Assembly (NCBI RefSeq): GCF_006539165.1
Contig: NZ_BJMM01000003.1
Coordinates: 372,001-436,000 of the forward strand
Direction: 5' to 3'
Length of the DNA: 64,000 bases
From: Streptomyces cacaoi
GTDB lineage: Bacteria > Actinomycetota > Actinomycetes > Streptomycetales > Streptomycetaceae
The position numbers were made by a program, and so were the translations under genes. Numbering within the stretch: the stretch's first letter is position 1; the number at the start of each line of letters is the position of its first letter. Below the pieces are notes generated by a model, which did no database searches, was not told where the DNA came from, and worked only from the letters and a program-made list of their open reading frames with translations. Positions 18,027 to 26,637 of this stretch are shown in pieces.

Positions 18027-19252
18027 CGACCGCCGGCGGCAGCGGCGCCGACAGCCTCGCCCACGCGTCCCCCCACCCCGACGACGCCGGGGACCCCGAC
18101 CCGTACGCCAACTACGCCTGGCTGCGCGAGAACGCGCCCGTCAGCGAGATCTACGCGCCGCACCGCTCGGGCCGCACCTGGCTGGTGACGTCCTACCCGC
18201 TGGTGCGGGCGGGGCTGGCCGACGCCCGGCTGAGCAACGACGACCGCAACTCGGCCGATCCGCCGGCGCCCTTCGGCAGCGGACAGTGGGACCCGGCACG
18301 CGGGCTGCTCGACCTCGACCGGCCCGAACACACCCGGCTGCGCCGTCTGGTGGCCGGCGCGTTCAGCGCGGGAGCGGTGAGCGCCATGCGGCCCATGGTC
18401 GAGCGCGTCACCGACGAGGCGCTGGAGGCGGTCGCCGGGGAGGGCCGCTGCGACCTGGTGGAGTCGTTCTCGCTGCCCGTCCCCGTCGCCGTCATCCACG
18501 AGGTGCTCGGCATACCGGAGGACGAACGCGAAGCGCCCGCCCGCTGTGTGGAGCTGTTCCACAAGGCCAGCCTCACCGACCCGCCCGACCTCGGCGCGCT
18601 CGGGGAACTGCTGGACTACACCCGGCGGTTGGCCGTCCGTATGCGCCGCCACCCCGAGGCCGTCGGCGCCACCCTGGTGCGGGGTCTGGAGACGGGACAG
18701 CTGCGGGACGAGGACGAGCTGGCCGCGATGATCCTCTCCGTGCTCGGCGCCGGCCACATGACGACCGTGCAGTTCCTCGGCGCCGCCGTCCACCGGCTGC
18801 TCCAGCATCCCGGCCAGCTGCGGGCCGTGCTCGCCGGCGAGGTCGCCTGGGCCGGTGTCGTCAACGAGATCCTGCGTTACGACTCGCCCGTGCAGAGCTC
18901 CGTCCACCGCTACGCCACCGAGGACCTGGAGCTGGCCGGCGAGCACATCGCCCGGGGCGACACGGTGGTGCTGTCCCTGGCCGCCGCCAACCGCGACCCG
19001 GAGTTCGTCCCCGAGCCGGAGGAGTTCCGGGTGGACCGTCCGGTGCGCTCGAACCTCGCCTTCGGACACGGCGCCCATCTGTGCCTGGGCGCCCATCTGG
19101 CCCGGCTGGAGGGAGAGGTCGCGCTGCCCGCACTCTTCGCCCGGCTGCGGGATCTGACCCTCGCCGTTCCCGCCGACCGCGTCGTGTGGACCTACGGCCC
19201 CACACTGCGCGGCCCGCGCGCTCTTCCCGTCACCTTCCGCCCGGCGCACTGA
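18023..19252 (+). CDS. Cytochrome P450 (second of cluster)
   Basis: 409 residues; ATG overlaps the thioesterase stop (ATGA). The heme loop FGHGAHLCLGAH gives Cys354; the K-helix motif is EILR. The I-helix reads GAGHMTTV, so Met takes the place of the Asp/Glu normally before Thr, as in the first P450, which has Val there. Most bacterial family members have AGHETT or AGxDTT. It lies just upstream of the Pro-like A-T gene, so oxidation of a carrier-bound cyclic amino acid (for example dehydrogenation of piperazate) is possible but unproven. Confidence 0.88.
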   Translation: MTTAGGSGADSLAHASPHPDDAGDPDPYANYAWLRENAPVSEIYAPHRSGRTWLVTSYPLVRAGLADARLSNDDRNSADPPAPFGSGQWDPARGLLDLDRPEHTRLRRLVAGAFSAGAVSAMRPMVERVTDEALEAVAGEGRCDLVESFSLPVPVAVIHEVLGIPEDEREAPARCVELFHKASLTDPPDLGALGELLDYTRRLAVRMRRHPEAVGATLVRGLETGQLRDEDELAAMILSVLGAGHMTTVQFLGAAVHRLLQHPGQLRAVLAGEVAWAGVVNEILRYDSPVQSSVHRYATEDLELAGEHIARGDTVVLSLAAANRDPEFVPEPEEFRVDRPVRSNLAFGHGAHLCLGAHLARLEGEVALPALFARLRDLTLAVPADRVVWTYGPTLRGPRALPVTFRPAH

Positions 19253-19328
19253 ACACCGTGCCGGCCAGGCCGCCGCCGGCCGTACCCGGCCCTCACCGTC
19301 CGCCCACCCGACCCCGCGGAGACCACGC

Positions 19329-21242
19329 ATGACCCCTGCTCAGGACGCAGCCACCGCACCCGTCGGCCCGTCGCGCACCCCCGTGGACGGGTTCACCGAG
19401 TGGGCCGCCCGCACCCCCGAGGCCCCCGCCGTCGTCTGCGGGCCGCGGAGCCTCAGCTACCGGCAGCTCGACCGGGCGGCCGGCCGGCTGGCGCACCGGC
19501 TGCGCGCGGCCGGGGCCGGCCCCGAGACGCTCGTCGGTATCGCGCTGCGGCGCTCGGTCACCCAGTCCGTCGCCGTGCTCGGGGTGCTCAAGGCGGGCGC
19601 CGCCTGTCTGCCCGTCGACCCCGACCAGCCGCTGGAGCGCACCCGCGCACTGCTCGCCGACGCCGGTGTGCGGCTGGTGGTGACGGAGAAGTCCGTCCAG
19701 GACACGCTGCCGGAGGACGGCTGGGGGCCGGGCGTCGACGCGCTGCCCGCCGAGACCGGCATGGCCGACACCCCGGCCGACAGCGGGCCCGGCACGGCGG
19801 ACGGCGCCACCGGGCCGGAGGCCCCGGCCGGAACCACGGCCGGTCCGGACGCGGGACCGGCGCCGGGCTCGGGGCCGCACAACCTGATGTACGTGCTGTA
19901 CACCTCCGGCTCCACCGGCCGCCCCAAGGGCATCGCCATGCACGCCGGGCCACAGATCACCCTGCTCGACTGGTGCCGCGACCGGTACGCCGAACGCCCC
20001 GTCGCCCTCCAGTTCTTCCCGCTCAACTCCGACGTCGGCTTCCTGGAGCTGCTGTCCACCTGGTGGCTGGGCGGCTGCGCGGTCGTCGCCACCGAGCACC
20101 AGCGGCACGACATCCCCGCACTCGCCGAGGTCGTCGACCGGCACCGGGTCGACAAGGTCCTGCTGCCGGTGCTCGCGCTGGACCGGCTCGCGGCGCACGC
20201 CGCCGAACACCCGGGCAGCTGCGGCACGTTGCGGGAGCTGATCACCACCGGCGACCAGCAGGTCGTCACCCCCGCCGTCCGGGCGCTGTGCGACCGGCTG
20301 CCCGGCGTCCTGCTGGACAACCACTACGGCTCGACGGAGCTGAACGTCGTCACCGCGCCCCGGCTGACGGCCCCCGTACAGGAGTGGCCCGAGCGGCCCC
20401 CGGTGGGCCGGCCCGTCGTCGACGCGCGGATCTATGTGCTGGACGCCGGTCTGCGGCCGGTGCCGCCCGGCGTGCCCGGCGAGATCTACGTGGGCGGCGG
20501 CCCGCCGGCCCGCGGCTACCTCGGCGACCCCGCGCAGACCGCCCGCGCCTTCCTGCCCGACCCGTACACCAAGGCACCCGGCAGCCGGATGTACCGCACC
20601 GGCGACCGCGGACGGTGGCGCACCGACGGCGTCCTGGAGTACCTCGGCCGCGCCGACTTCCAGATCAAGCTGCACGGCTACCGCATCGAACCCGGCGAGA
20701 TCGAGTCGCTGCTGCGGGCACGCGAGGACATCTCCCAGGCCGTCGTCCTCAAGACGGGGGAGGGGGAGGAGGCGATGCTCGCCGCCTACACGGCCAGCGC
20801 GGGCGGCACCCCGCCGCAGGCCGACGAGCTGCGCGACCACCTCGCCCGGCTGCTGCCCCCGTACATGGTTCCGCAGGCGTACGTCCCGCTGCCGGAACTG
20901 CCGCTCACCTCCACCGGCAAGGTCGACCGCAAGCGGCTGCCCGCCGTGGACACCGCGCGCCCGCGCTTCCTCGCCCCGCGGGACGAGGACGAGGCCGCCA
21001 TCGCCGAGGTCTTCTGCGACGTGCTCGGCAAGGAGAAGGTCGGCGTCGAGGACAGCTTCTTCCGGCTGGGCGGCCACTCCCTGCTGATCACCCAGCTCGT
21101 GCACCGGCTGCGCACCGCCTGCGGCGTCCAACTGCCGCTGCGGGCCGTCTTCGAACGCGCCACGCCCGCCCAACTGGCCGAGGAGGTACGCGCGGTCCGC
21201 GCGGCGCGCGCGGGCGACGGCGCGGGGGAGGGCCGGGCATGA
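19329..21242 (+). CDS. NRPS A-T didomain with Pro-like code (candidate piperazate loader)
   Basis: 637 residues, ATG at 19329. Motifs YTSGSTGRPKGI, NHYGSTE, YRTGDR and STGKVD mark the adenylation domain. The carrier Ser is 584 (GGHSLLIT). The A4 region is unusual (PLNSDVGFLE in place of FDASVWE). Aligned residues give D-V-L-L-I-T-H-V-V-K, close to the proline code DVQLIAHVVK. A pocket for a cyclic secondary amine fits piperazic acid, which the cluster appears to make. A low-complexity Pro/Gly/Ala loop of about 50 residues lies before the P-loop. No C domain in cis. It overlaps the C-A-T gene by 4 bp. Confidence 0.9.
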   Translation: MTPAQDAATAPVGPSRTPVDGFTEWAARTPEAPAVVCGPRSLSYRQLDRAAGRLAHRLRAAGAGPETLVGIALRRSVTQSVAVLGVLKAGAACLPVDPDQPLERTRALLADAGVRLVVTEKSVQDTLPEDGWGPGVDALPAETGMADTPADSGPGTADGATGPEAPAGTTAGPDAGPAPGSGPHNLMYVLYTSGSTGRPKGIAMHAGPQITLLDWCRDRYAERPVALQFFPLNSDVGFLELLSTWWLGGCAVVATEHQRHDIPALAEVVDRHRVDKVLLPVLALDRLAAHAAEHPGSCGTLRELITTGDQQVVTPAVRALCDRLPGVLLDNHYGSTELNVVTAPRLTAPVQEWPERPPVGRPVVDARIYVLDAGLRPVPPGVPGEIYVGGGPPARGYLGDPAQTARAFLPDPYTKAPGSRMYRTGDRGRWRTDGVLEYLGRADFQIKLHGYRIEPGEIESLLRAREDISQAVVLKTGEGEEAMLAAYTASAGGTPPQADELRDHLARLLPPYMVPQAYVPLPELPLTSTGKVDRKRLPAVDTARPRFLAPRDEDEAAIAEVFCDVLGKEKVGVEDSFFRLGGHSLLITQLVHRLRTACGVQLPLRAVFERATPAQLAEEVRAVRAARAGDGAGEGRA

Positions 21243-24200
21243 CCGAGGAGCACGGGCAGCGGCATCCGCTCTCCTTCGCCCAGGAACGCCTGTGGTTCCT
21301 CGACCAGTTGCTGCCGGGACAGGTCGGCTACCTCACTCCGCTCACCTACCGGATCACCGGCGAGCTGGACGGCGCCGCCCTGGAAGCGGCGCTCCGCGAG
21401 GTCGCACGGCGCCACCCCGTGCTGCGCTGCCGGTTCGGCTCCGACGGCGGGGAGCCCTACGCCGTCGTCGGACCCGCCGACGCCCTACGCCTGGAGCGGC
21501 GCGATCTGTCCGGCGGGCCCGAACCCGAGCGCGCCGCACAGGAGTCGGTGCGCACCCTGCTCGGCACCCCGCTCGACCTGGCCGCCGGACCGCCGCTGCG
21601 TGCCGTGCTGCTGCGGCTCGCCCCGGCCGCCTGGCTCCTCCACGTCCATGTGCACCATGTGGCCTTCGACGGGCTGTCCCGGCCGGTGTTCGAGCGCGAG
21701 CTGTCGGCGGCCTACACCGCCCGGCTCCACGCGCGGCCCGCGGCGCTCCCCGAGCCGCCGGCCGACCCCTTCGGATACATCGGGGAAGAGCGCGCTGCAC
21801 TGCGCGGACCGGAGCGCGACCGGCTGCTGGAACACTGGCTCGGCCGGCTCGCCGACGTGCCCACCGTGCTCTCCCTGCCGTCCGACCGGCCCCGCCCCGC
21901 CCAGCCGACGGGCCGGGGCGCCCAGCTCGACTTCACCCTCCCGGCCGCCACCACCGAGGCGCTGCGCCGTCTCGCCGCGGAGCGCCGGGCCTCGCTGTTC
22001 GCCGTCGCGCTCGCCGGGTACCAGGAGCTGCTCGGACGGTACGCGGGCACCCGGCGGATGCTGTGCGGGGTGCCGTTCGCCGGCCGCACGGAGCCGGGCA
22101 CCGAGGAGGCCATCGGCTTCTTCACCCACACCGTCGCGCTCCCCGGCGACCTGCGCGGCCGGCCCACCCTCGGCGAACTCACCGAGCGCGTCCGGGACGA
22201 GGTGTGGGACGCCATGGACCACCAGGAGCTGCCCTTCGACATGCTCGTCGAAGCGCTGGGGGCTGCCCGCGGCCTCGATCGCACCCCGCTGGTCCAGCAC
22301 TGGTTCGACATCACCGACGAGACGCTGGCGGAGCGCCCGCTGCGCCTCGACGGGGCCGACGTGGCGCCCGTGGAGTACCCGGAGACCGTCACCCGCTTCG
22401 ACACGGAGCTGCATCTGCGGCCCGCGGGCGAGGAGTTGCACGGCCGGCTGCTGTACGCGACCGACCTGTTCGACGAGGCCCGGATGCGGACGTTCCTGCG
22501 CCACTACGCGCAGTTGCTCGGCTCCGCCGCCCGCTCCCCGGACACCCCGCTGGCCGCGCTGCCGCTGCTCGACGGGCCGGAACAGGCGGCCGTGCTCCGG
22601 CAGGGCACGGGACCGGCCCAGGAGGCCGCGGGCGCCGCGGGAACCGTGGCCGCGCTCTTCGCCCGCCGGGCCGCCGAACACCCCACGGCCCCTGCCGTCA
22701 CCGACGGGGTGACGCGGCTGACCTACGCCCGGCTCGCCGAGCGTGCGGGCGCGGTGGCCCGGCTGCTGGCCGCGCGCGGCTGCGGTCCGGAGGACGTCGT
22801 CGCCGTGTGCCTGCCGCGCGGCGCGGAACTGGTGTGCGCCGCGCTGGGCGCCGTCCTGGCCGGATCCTGCTATCTGCTGATCGACCCCGAGCAGCCGCCG
22901 GAGCGCCTCGCCTATCTGCTCGACGACTCCGGCGCCCGCCTCGTCCTGACCGACGCCGCGACCCGGCCACGGCTGCCCGGCGCCGACGGCCGGCCGGTAC
23001 CGGGGGACGGCGCGGTGCCCCCGGTGCTGGACGTCGCCACGGCCGTGGCGGAGGGGGCCGCGACGGCCGGGACGCAGCCGGCGCCTCCCGGCCCGGCGCC
23101 CGGGCATCTCGCCTACCTCGTCTACACCTCGGGGTCCACCGGCAGGCCCAAGGCGGTCGCCGTCACGCACGCCGGGCTCGCGCATCTGACCGCCTGGCAC
23201 CACCGGCGGTACCCGGTGCGCCCGGGGGCCTCCGTCGTGGCCCAGGTCGCCGGGGTCTCGTTCGACGCCGCGGCCTGGGAGATCTGGCCGGCGCTGGCCG
23301 GCGGCGCCCGGCTGGAGATCTGCCCCGACGCGGTGGTGCGCGACCCCGAGGCGCTGGTGCGGCACCTCGCGGACACGGGGGCCGACGCCGCCTTCGCGCC
23401 GACGCCGCTCGCCGAGCAGCTGATCCGGCACCCGCTGGGCACCCGGACCGCGCTGACCGCGCTGCTGACCGGCGGCGACCTCTTCCGGCCCCGGCCGGAC
23501 GACGCCCCCGGCATCGGGGTGCACAACCACTACGGGCCGACCGAGAACACCGTGGTGGCGACCGCGACCGACGCCCTGGGCCCGCCCTGGCACGACAACA
23601 CCATCGGCCGTCCGATCGACGGTGTCCGCGCCTATGTGCTCGACGACGGCCTCCAGTTGGTGCCGCCCGGCGCCCCCGGCGAACTGTGGCTGGCCGGTGC
23701 GGGCCTCGCCCGCGGCTACGCCGGCCGGCCCGCGCTCACGGCCGGTCACTTCGTGCCGGACCCGTTCGCCCCGCACCCCGGCGAGCGGATGTACCGCACG
23801 GGCGACCTCGTCCGCCGGCGGGACGACGGCACCCTCGACTTCCTGGGCCGGCGGGACGCCCAGCTCAAGGTGAACGGCTACCGCATCGAACCCGGCGAGG
23901 TGGAGCAGGCGCTGCTGCGCTGCCACGGCGTACGGGAGGCCGTCGTCACGGTGGCGCGCAGCCCGGCCGGCGGCGCCCTGCTCGCCGGGTACGTCGTGCC
24001 CGCCGGGCAGGCGCCCACGGCGGACGGTCTGCGCGACGAGCTGCGTGCCCGGCTGCCGTCCCCTCTGGTGCCCGCGGCCTTCGTGGTGCTCGACGCGCTG
24101 CCGCTGACCGCCAGCGGAAAGGTCGACCGGGCCCGGCTGCCCGCCCCGCAGGAGACCGCGGCGGCGCCGCTCGCGCCGCGCGGGCCCCTGGAGAAGGAGG

Positions 24201-24457
24201 TGCTCCTGCTGTGGCAGGAGGTCTTCCCCGGCGTGCCGCTCGGCGTGAGCACCGACTTCTTCACCGCGGGCGGTACCTCCATGACGGCCTCCCGGCTCGC
24301 CGCCCGGGTCAGGGAGTCCCTCGGTGTCGCCTTCCCGGTCCGCGCGGTCTTCGACCACCGGACCGTCGCCGACCAGTGCGCCGAAATCGAGCGGCAGGCG
24401 GCCGCCGAGATTGCCGAAATGACCGAGGAGGAAATCGCGCGCGAACTGAACAATTAG
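21239..24457 (+). CDS. NRPS C-A-T module with Leu-like code
   Basis: 1072 residues, the only complete elongation module here. A condensation domain (about 1-430) has the catalytic HHVAFDG with His140. An adenylation domain (about 455-970) has YTSGSTGRPKAV, NHYGPTENTVV and ASGKVD. A carrier domain has Ser1014 in GGTSM, a variant of GGxSL. Specificity residues read D-A-W-F-L-G-H-V-V-K, one change from the leucine code DAWFLGNVVK. The protein ends soon after the carrier domain with a short acidic helix; there is no thioesterase or further C domain. It would join an upstream aminoacyl group to Leu. ATG overlaps the upstream stop (ATGA). Confidence 0.93.
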   Translation: MTEEHGQRHPLSFAQERLWFLDQLLPGQVGYLTPLTYRITGELDGAALEAALREVARRHPVLRCRFGSDGGEPYAVVGPADALRLERRDLSGGPEPERAAQESVRTLLGTPLDLAAGPPLRAVLLRLAPAAWLLHVHVHHVAFDGLSRPVFERELSAAYTARLHARPAALPEPPADPFGYIGEERAALRGPERDRLLEHWLGRLADVPTVLSLPSDRPRPAQPTGRGAQLDFTLPAATTEALRRLAAERRASLFAVALAGYQELLGRYAGTRRMLCGVPFAGRTEPGTEEAIGFFTHTVALPGDLRGRPTLGELTERVRDEVWDAMDHQELPFDMLVEALGAARGLDRTPLVQHWFDITDETLAERPLRLDGADVAPVEYPETVTRFDTELHLRPAGEELHGRLLYATDLFDEARMRTFLRHYAQLLGSAARSPDTPLAALPLLDGPEQAAVLRQGTGPAQEAAGAAGTVAALFARRAAEHPTAPAVTDGVTRLTYARLAERAGAVARLLAARGCGPEDVVAVCLPRGAELVCAALGAVLAGSCYLLIDPEQPPERLAYLLDDSGARLVLTDAATRPRLPGADGRPVPGDGAVPPVLDVATAVAEGAATAGTQPAPPGPAPGHLAYLVYTSGSTGRPKAVAVTHAGLAHLTAWHHRRYPVRPGASVVAQVAGVSFDAAAWEIWPALAGGARLEICPDAVVRDPEALVRHLADTGADAAFAPTPLAEQLIRHPLGTRTALTALLTGGDLFRPRPDDAPGIGVHNHYGPTENTVVATATDALGPPWHDNTIGRPIDGVRAYVLDDGLQLVPPGAPGELWLAGAGLARGYAGRPALTAGHFVPDPFAPHPGERMYRTGDLVRRRDDGTLDFLGRRDAQLKVNGYRIEPGEVEQALLRCHGVREAVVTVARSPAGGALLAGYVVPAGQAPTADGLRDELRARLPSPLVPAAFVVLDALPLTASGKVDRARLPAPQETAAAPLAPRGPLEKEVLLLWQEVFPGVPLGVSTDFFTAGGTSMTASRLAARVRESLGVAFPVRAVFDHRTVADQCAEIERQAAAEIAEMTEEEIARELNN

Positions 24458-24500
24458 TGCGGGTTCCCGGCCGACGGGTCACCGGATGTTCACAAAAGGA

Positions 24501-24540
24501 GGGCCGCCGTGCGGTGCACGGCGGCCCCCGGAGGGTTTTT
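24501..24540 (+). terminator. Rho-independent terminator after NRPS operon
   Basis: Perfect 12-bp arms (GGGCCGCCGTGC and its complement, 3-bp loop, 24501-24527) are followed by GGAGGG and a run of T at 24536-24540. It ends the rightward operon 44 bp after the C-A-T stop and faces the convergent MbtH gene. Confidence 0.85.
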
Positions 24541-24592
24541 CCGGGGATTGCCCGAGGGCTCTCCGGTGAAGAATTCGTGCCCGCGCGGCGAA

Positions 24593-24820
24593 TTAGGACG
24601 CGCTTTCCGAAAGCTGCCGGCGGACGCTCAGCGGGGTGATGTCCGTCCACACCCGCTCGATGTGCGCCAGGCAGGACTCCTTGTCCCCCTCGACGCCGAC
24701 ACCGCTCCAGCCTGCGGGAACGTCCCGCCCGACGGGCCAGATCGAGTACTGTTCCTCGTGGTTGACGACGACCTGGAAAGCCGGCGCGCCATCCTTTTCG
24801 CGCTCCTCCGGTATATCCAT
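24593..24820 (-). CDS. MbtH-like adenylation-domain chaperone
   Basis: 75 residues; ATG at 24820 chosen over an upstream frame extension because GGAGG lies 8-12 bp before it. It carries the family signature NHEEQYSIWP, VPAGW, and the ending CLAHIERVWTDITP. MbtH proteins bind NRPS adenylation domains and make them soluble or active. It is short and complete. Unlike most MbtH genes it is transcribed against the synthetase genes, alone between a terminator and the divergent C-domain gene, so it must have its own promoter in 24821-24989. Confidence 0.95.
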   Translation of the reverse strand: MDIPEEREKDGAPAFQVVVNHEEQYSIWPVGRDVPAGWSGVGVEGDKESCLAHIERVWTDITPLSVRRQLSESAS

Positions 24821-24989
24821 TCCGACCACCTCCGAAGGCAGGAGCATAACCATTCACCGCGTCGTGGTCGACCCCCTGTTCAAGCCCTTGCCCGGGCTTC
24901 GTCGAACGTAGTAGTTTTTTGGCCGTACCGGGAGTGCCGATACCTGAGCGGTACTCCTTCGTGTCCTCTTTACCGGGGGGTTTCTGGCT

Positions 24990-26540
24990 GTGGTGGACGC
25001 TTCCGCTGAGAACTTGTCCGACGCCGGGCGGGAACTTCTCAGAAGGCGCCTCGCGGCCCGGGCGGCGACTGCCCGGGCCACCGCAGGCGCCACCGGCCCG
25101 GCCGCATCGGCGCAGCCCGCCACGGGCCCGGTGCCGCTCGCCCCCGCCCAGCACCGGCTGTGGTTCATCGACCGGCTCGGCGCCGGCAATCTGGCCTACA
25201 ACGTCTCGGCCGCCTACCGGCTCGACGGCCCGCTGGACACCGCCGCCCTGGAGCGGGCCCTCGCCCTCGTCGTCGAGCGGCACGAGATCCTGCGCAGCCG
25301 GGTCACCACCACCGCCGAGGGCGAACCGCTGCTGCGGACGGCCTTCTCCGCCGCCGACATCCCGCCCGCCGTGCACGATCTGACGAACACGCAGGACGCA
25401 GAGGACGCAGAGGCCGCGGCGGCCCGGCTCGCCGAACGCTACGCCGACACCGCCTTCGACCTGGCCGCCGGGCCCCTGCTGAAGCCCTGGCTGGCACGGC
25501 TGGGCGAGCACCGGCACATCCTCGGCCTCACCGTGCACCACATCCTCTTCGACCGGGACTCGCTCGACATCTTCAGCCGCGAACTGTCCACCGCGTACGC
25601 CGCTTTCGCCGGGGAGACCGGCACTCCGGAGGGCCCGGAGTCGGCCTCCCCGCTGCCCCCGCTCCCCGCCCAGTACGCGGACTTCGCGCGGGAGCAGGCC
25701 GCGGCGGCCGACGCCCCGGACCTCGCACGGCGGACCGCGGCCTGGCGCGAGCGGCTGCGCGGTGTCCCTCCGGTGCTCGAACTGCCCGGCGACCACGAGC
25801 GTCCCGCCCGCCCCAGCTACCGGGCGGGCGAGGCCCCGGTACACCTGCCGGCCGACGCCGCCGAGAAGCTGCGCGCCCTGAGCCGGGAGCGGGGCACCAC
25901 ACCCTTCGTCGTCTTCCTCGCCGCGTTCCAGGGCCTGCTGGGCCGGCTGACCGCCGAGGAGTCGCTCGTCGTCGGCTGCCCGTTCAACGGCCGCACCCGG
26001 GTCGCCCACGAGGGGCTGATCGGCTTCTTCGCCAACTCCCTGCCCGTCGTGGGCGATCTGACCGGCGACCCCGCCTTCACCCGGCTCGTCGACCGCACCC
26101 GCGAGGCCACCCTCGCCGCGTACGACGACCAGGACGTGCCCTTCGACCGCATCGTCAAGGCCGTCGACCCGCCCCGCGACCTCAGCCGCAACCCGCTCGT
26201 GCAGGTGTGGTTCGATCTCGCGGACGGCGGCCCTGGCGGCACCGCGCCCCCGCTGGAGCTGACCGGCGTCGAGACCGCCTACTTCGGCGAGGGCCGCGCC
26301 AGGACCCGCTTCGACGCCGAACTCCACCTGGGCACCGGCGCGGACGGCTCCGTCACCGGGCGGCTGCTCTACGCCCGCGACCTGTTCGAACAGGGCACCG
26401 CCGAGTCCTTCTGCTCCTACTACACACACTTCCTGCACGCGGTGGCGGACGACCCGGAACAGCGGCTCTCCCGCGTCCCGATCCTGTCCGGGGACCAGCT
26501 CACCGAACTGCTCGACGGCTGGGCCGTGGCCGGCGGATGA
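24990..26540 (+). CDS. Free-standing NRPS condensation domain
   Basis: 516 residues with GTG at 24990 (GTG 24993 is also in frame). About 50 Ala-rich residues precede one condensation domain (LAPAQHRLWFIDRL start; catalytic HHILFDRD, His184, Asp188). The Gly after the Asp of HHxxxDG is replaced by Arg. Later motifs GCPFNGRT and FDRIVKAVDPPR are normal. It has no A or T domain and must act in trans on carrier proteins from other polypeptides. Candidate roles are joining two A-T loaded residues or releasing the chain onto an amine or alcohol. It begins a second rightward operon with the piperazate genes. Confidence 0.9.
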   Translation: MVDASAENLSDAGRELLRRRLAARAATARATAGATGPAASAQPATGPVPLAPAQHRLWFIDRLGAGNLAYNVSAAYRLDGPLDTAALERALALVVERHEILRSRVTTTAEGEPLLRTAFSAADIPPAVHDLTNTQDAEDAEAAAARLAERYADTAFDLAAGPLLKPWLARLGEHRHILGLTVHHILFDRDSLDIFSRELSTAYAAFAGETGTPEGPESASPLPPLPAQYADFAREQAAAADAPDLARRTAAWRERLRGVPPVLELPGDHERPARPSYRAGEAPVHLPADAAEKLRALSRERGTTPFVVFLAAFQGLLGRLTAEESLVVGCPFNGRTRVAHEGLIGFFANSLPVVGDLTGDPAFTRLVDRTREATLAAYDDQDVPFDRIVKAVDPPRDLSRNPLVQVWFDLADGGPGGTAPPLELTGVETAYFGEGRARTRFDAELHLGTGADGSVTGRLLYARDLFEQGTAESFCSYYTHFLHAVADDPEQRLSRVPILSGDQLTELLDGWAVAGG

Positions 26541-26637
26541 CCGCGGCCCCGCACGACACCCAGGCCGCCACGACGGCAAGCCCATGCAGCACGGCTCGCA
26601 CCCACACCCCCGCGAGCCGAAACCGAGGGGAGCGAGC

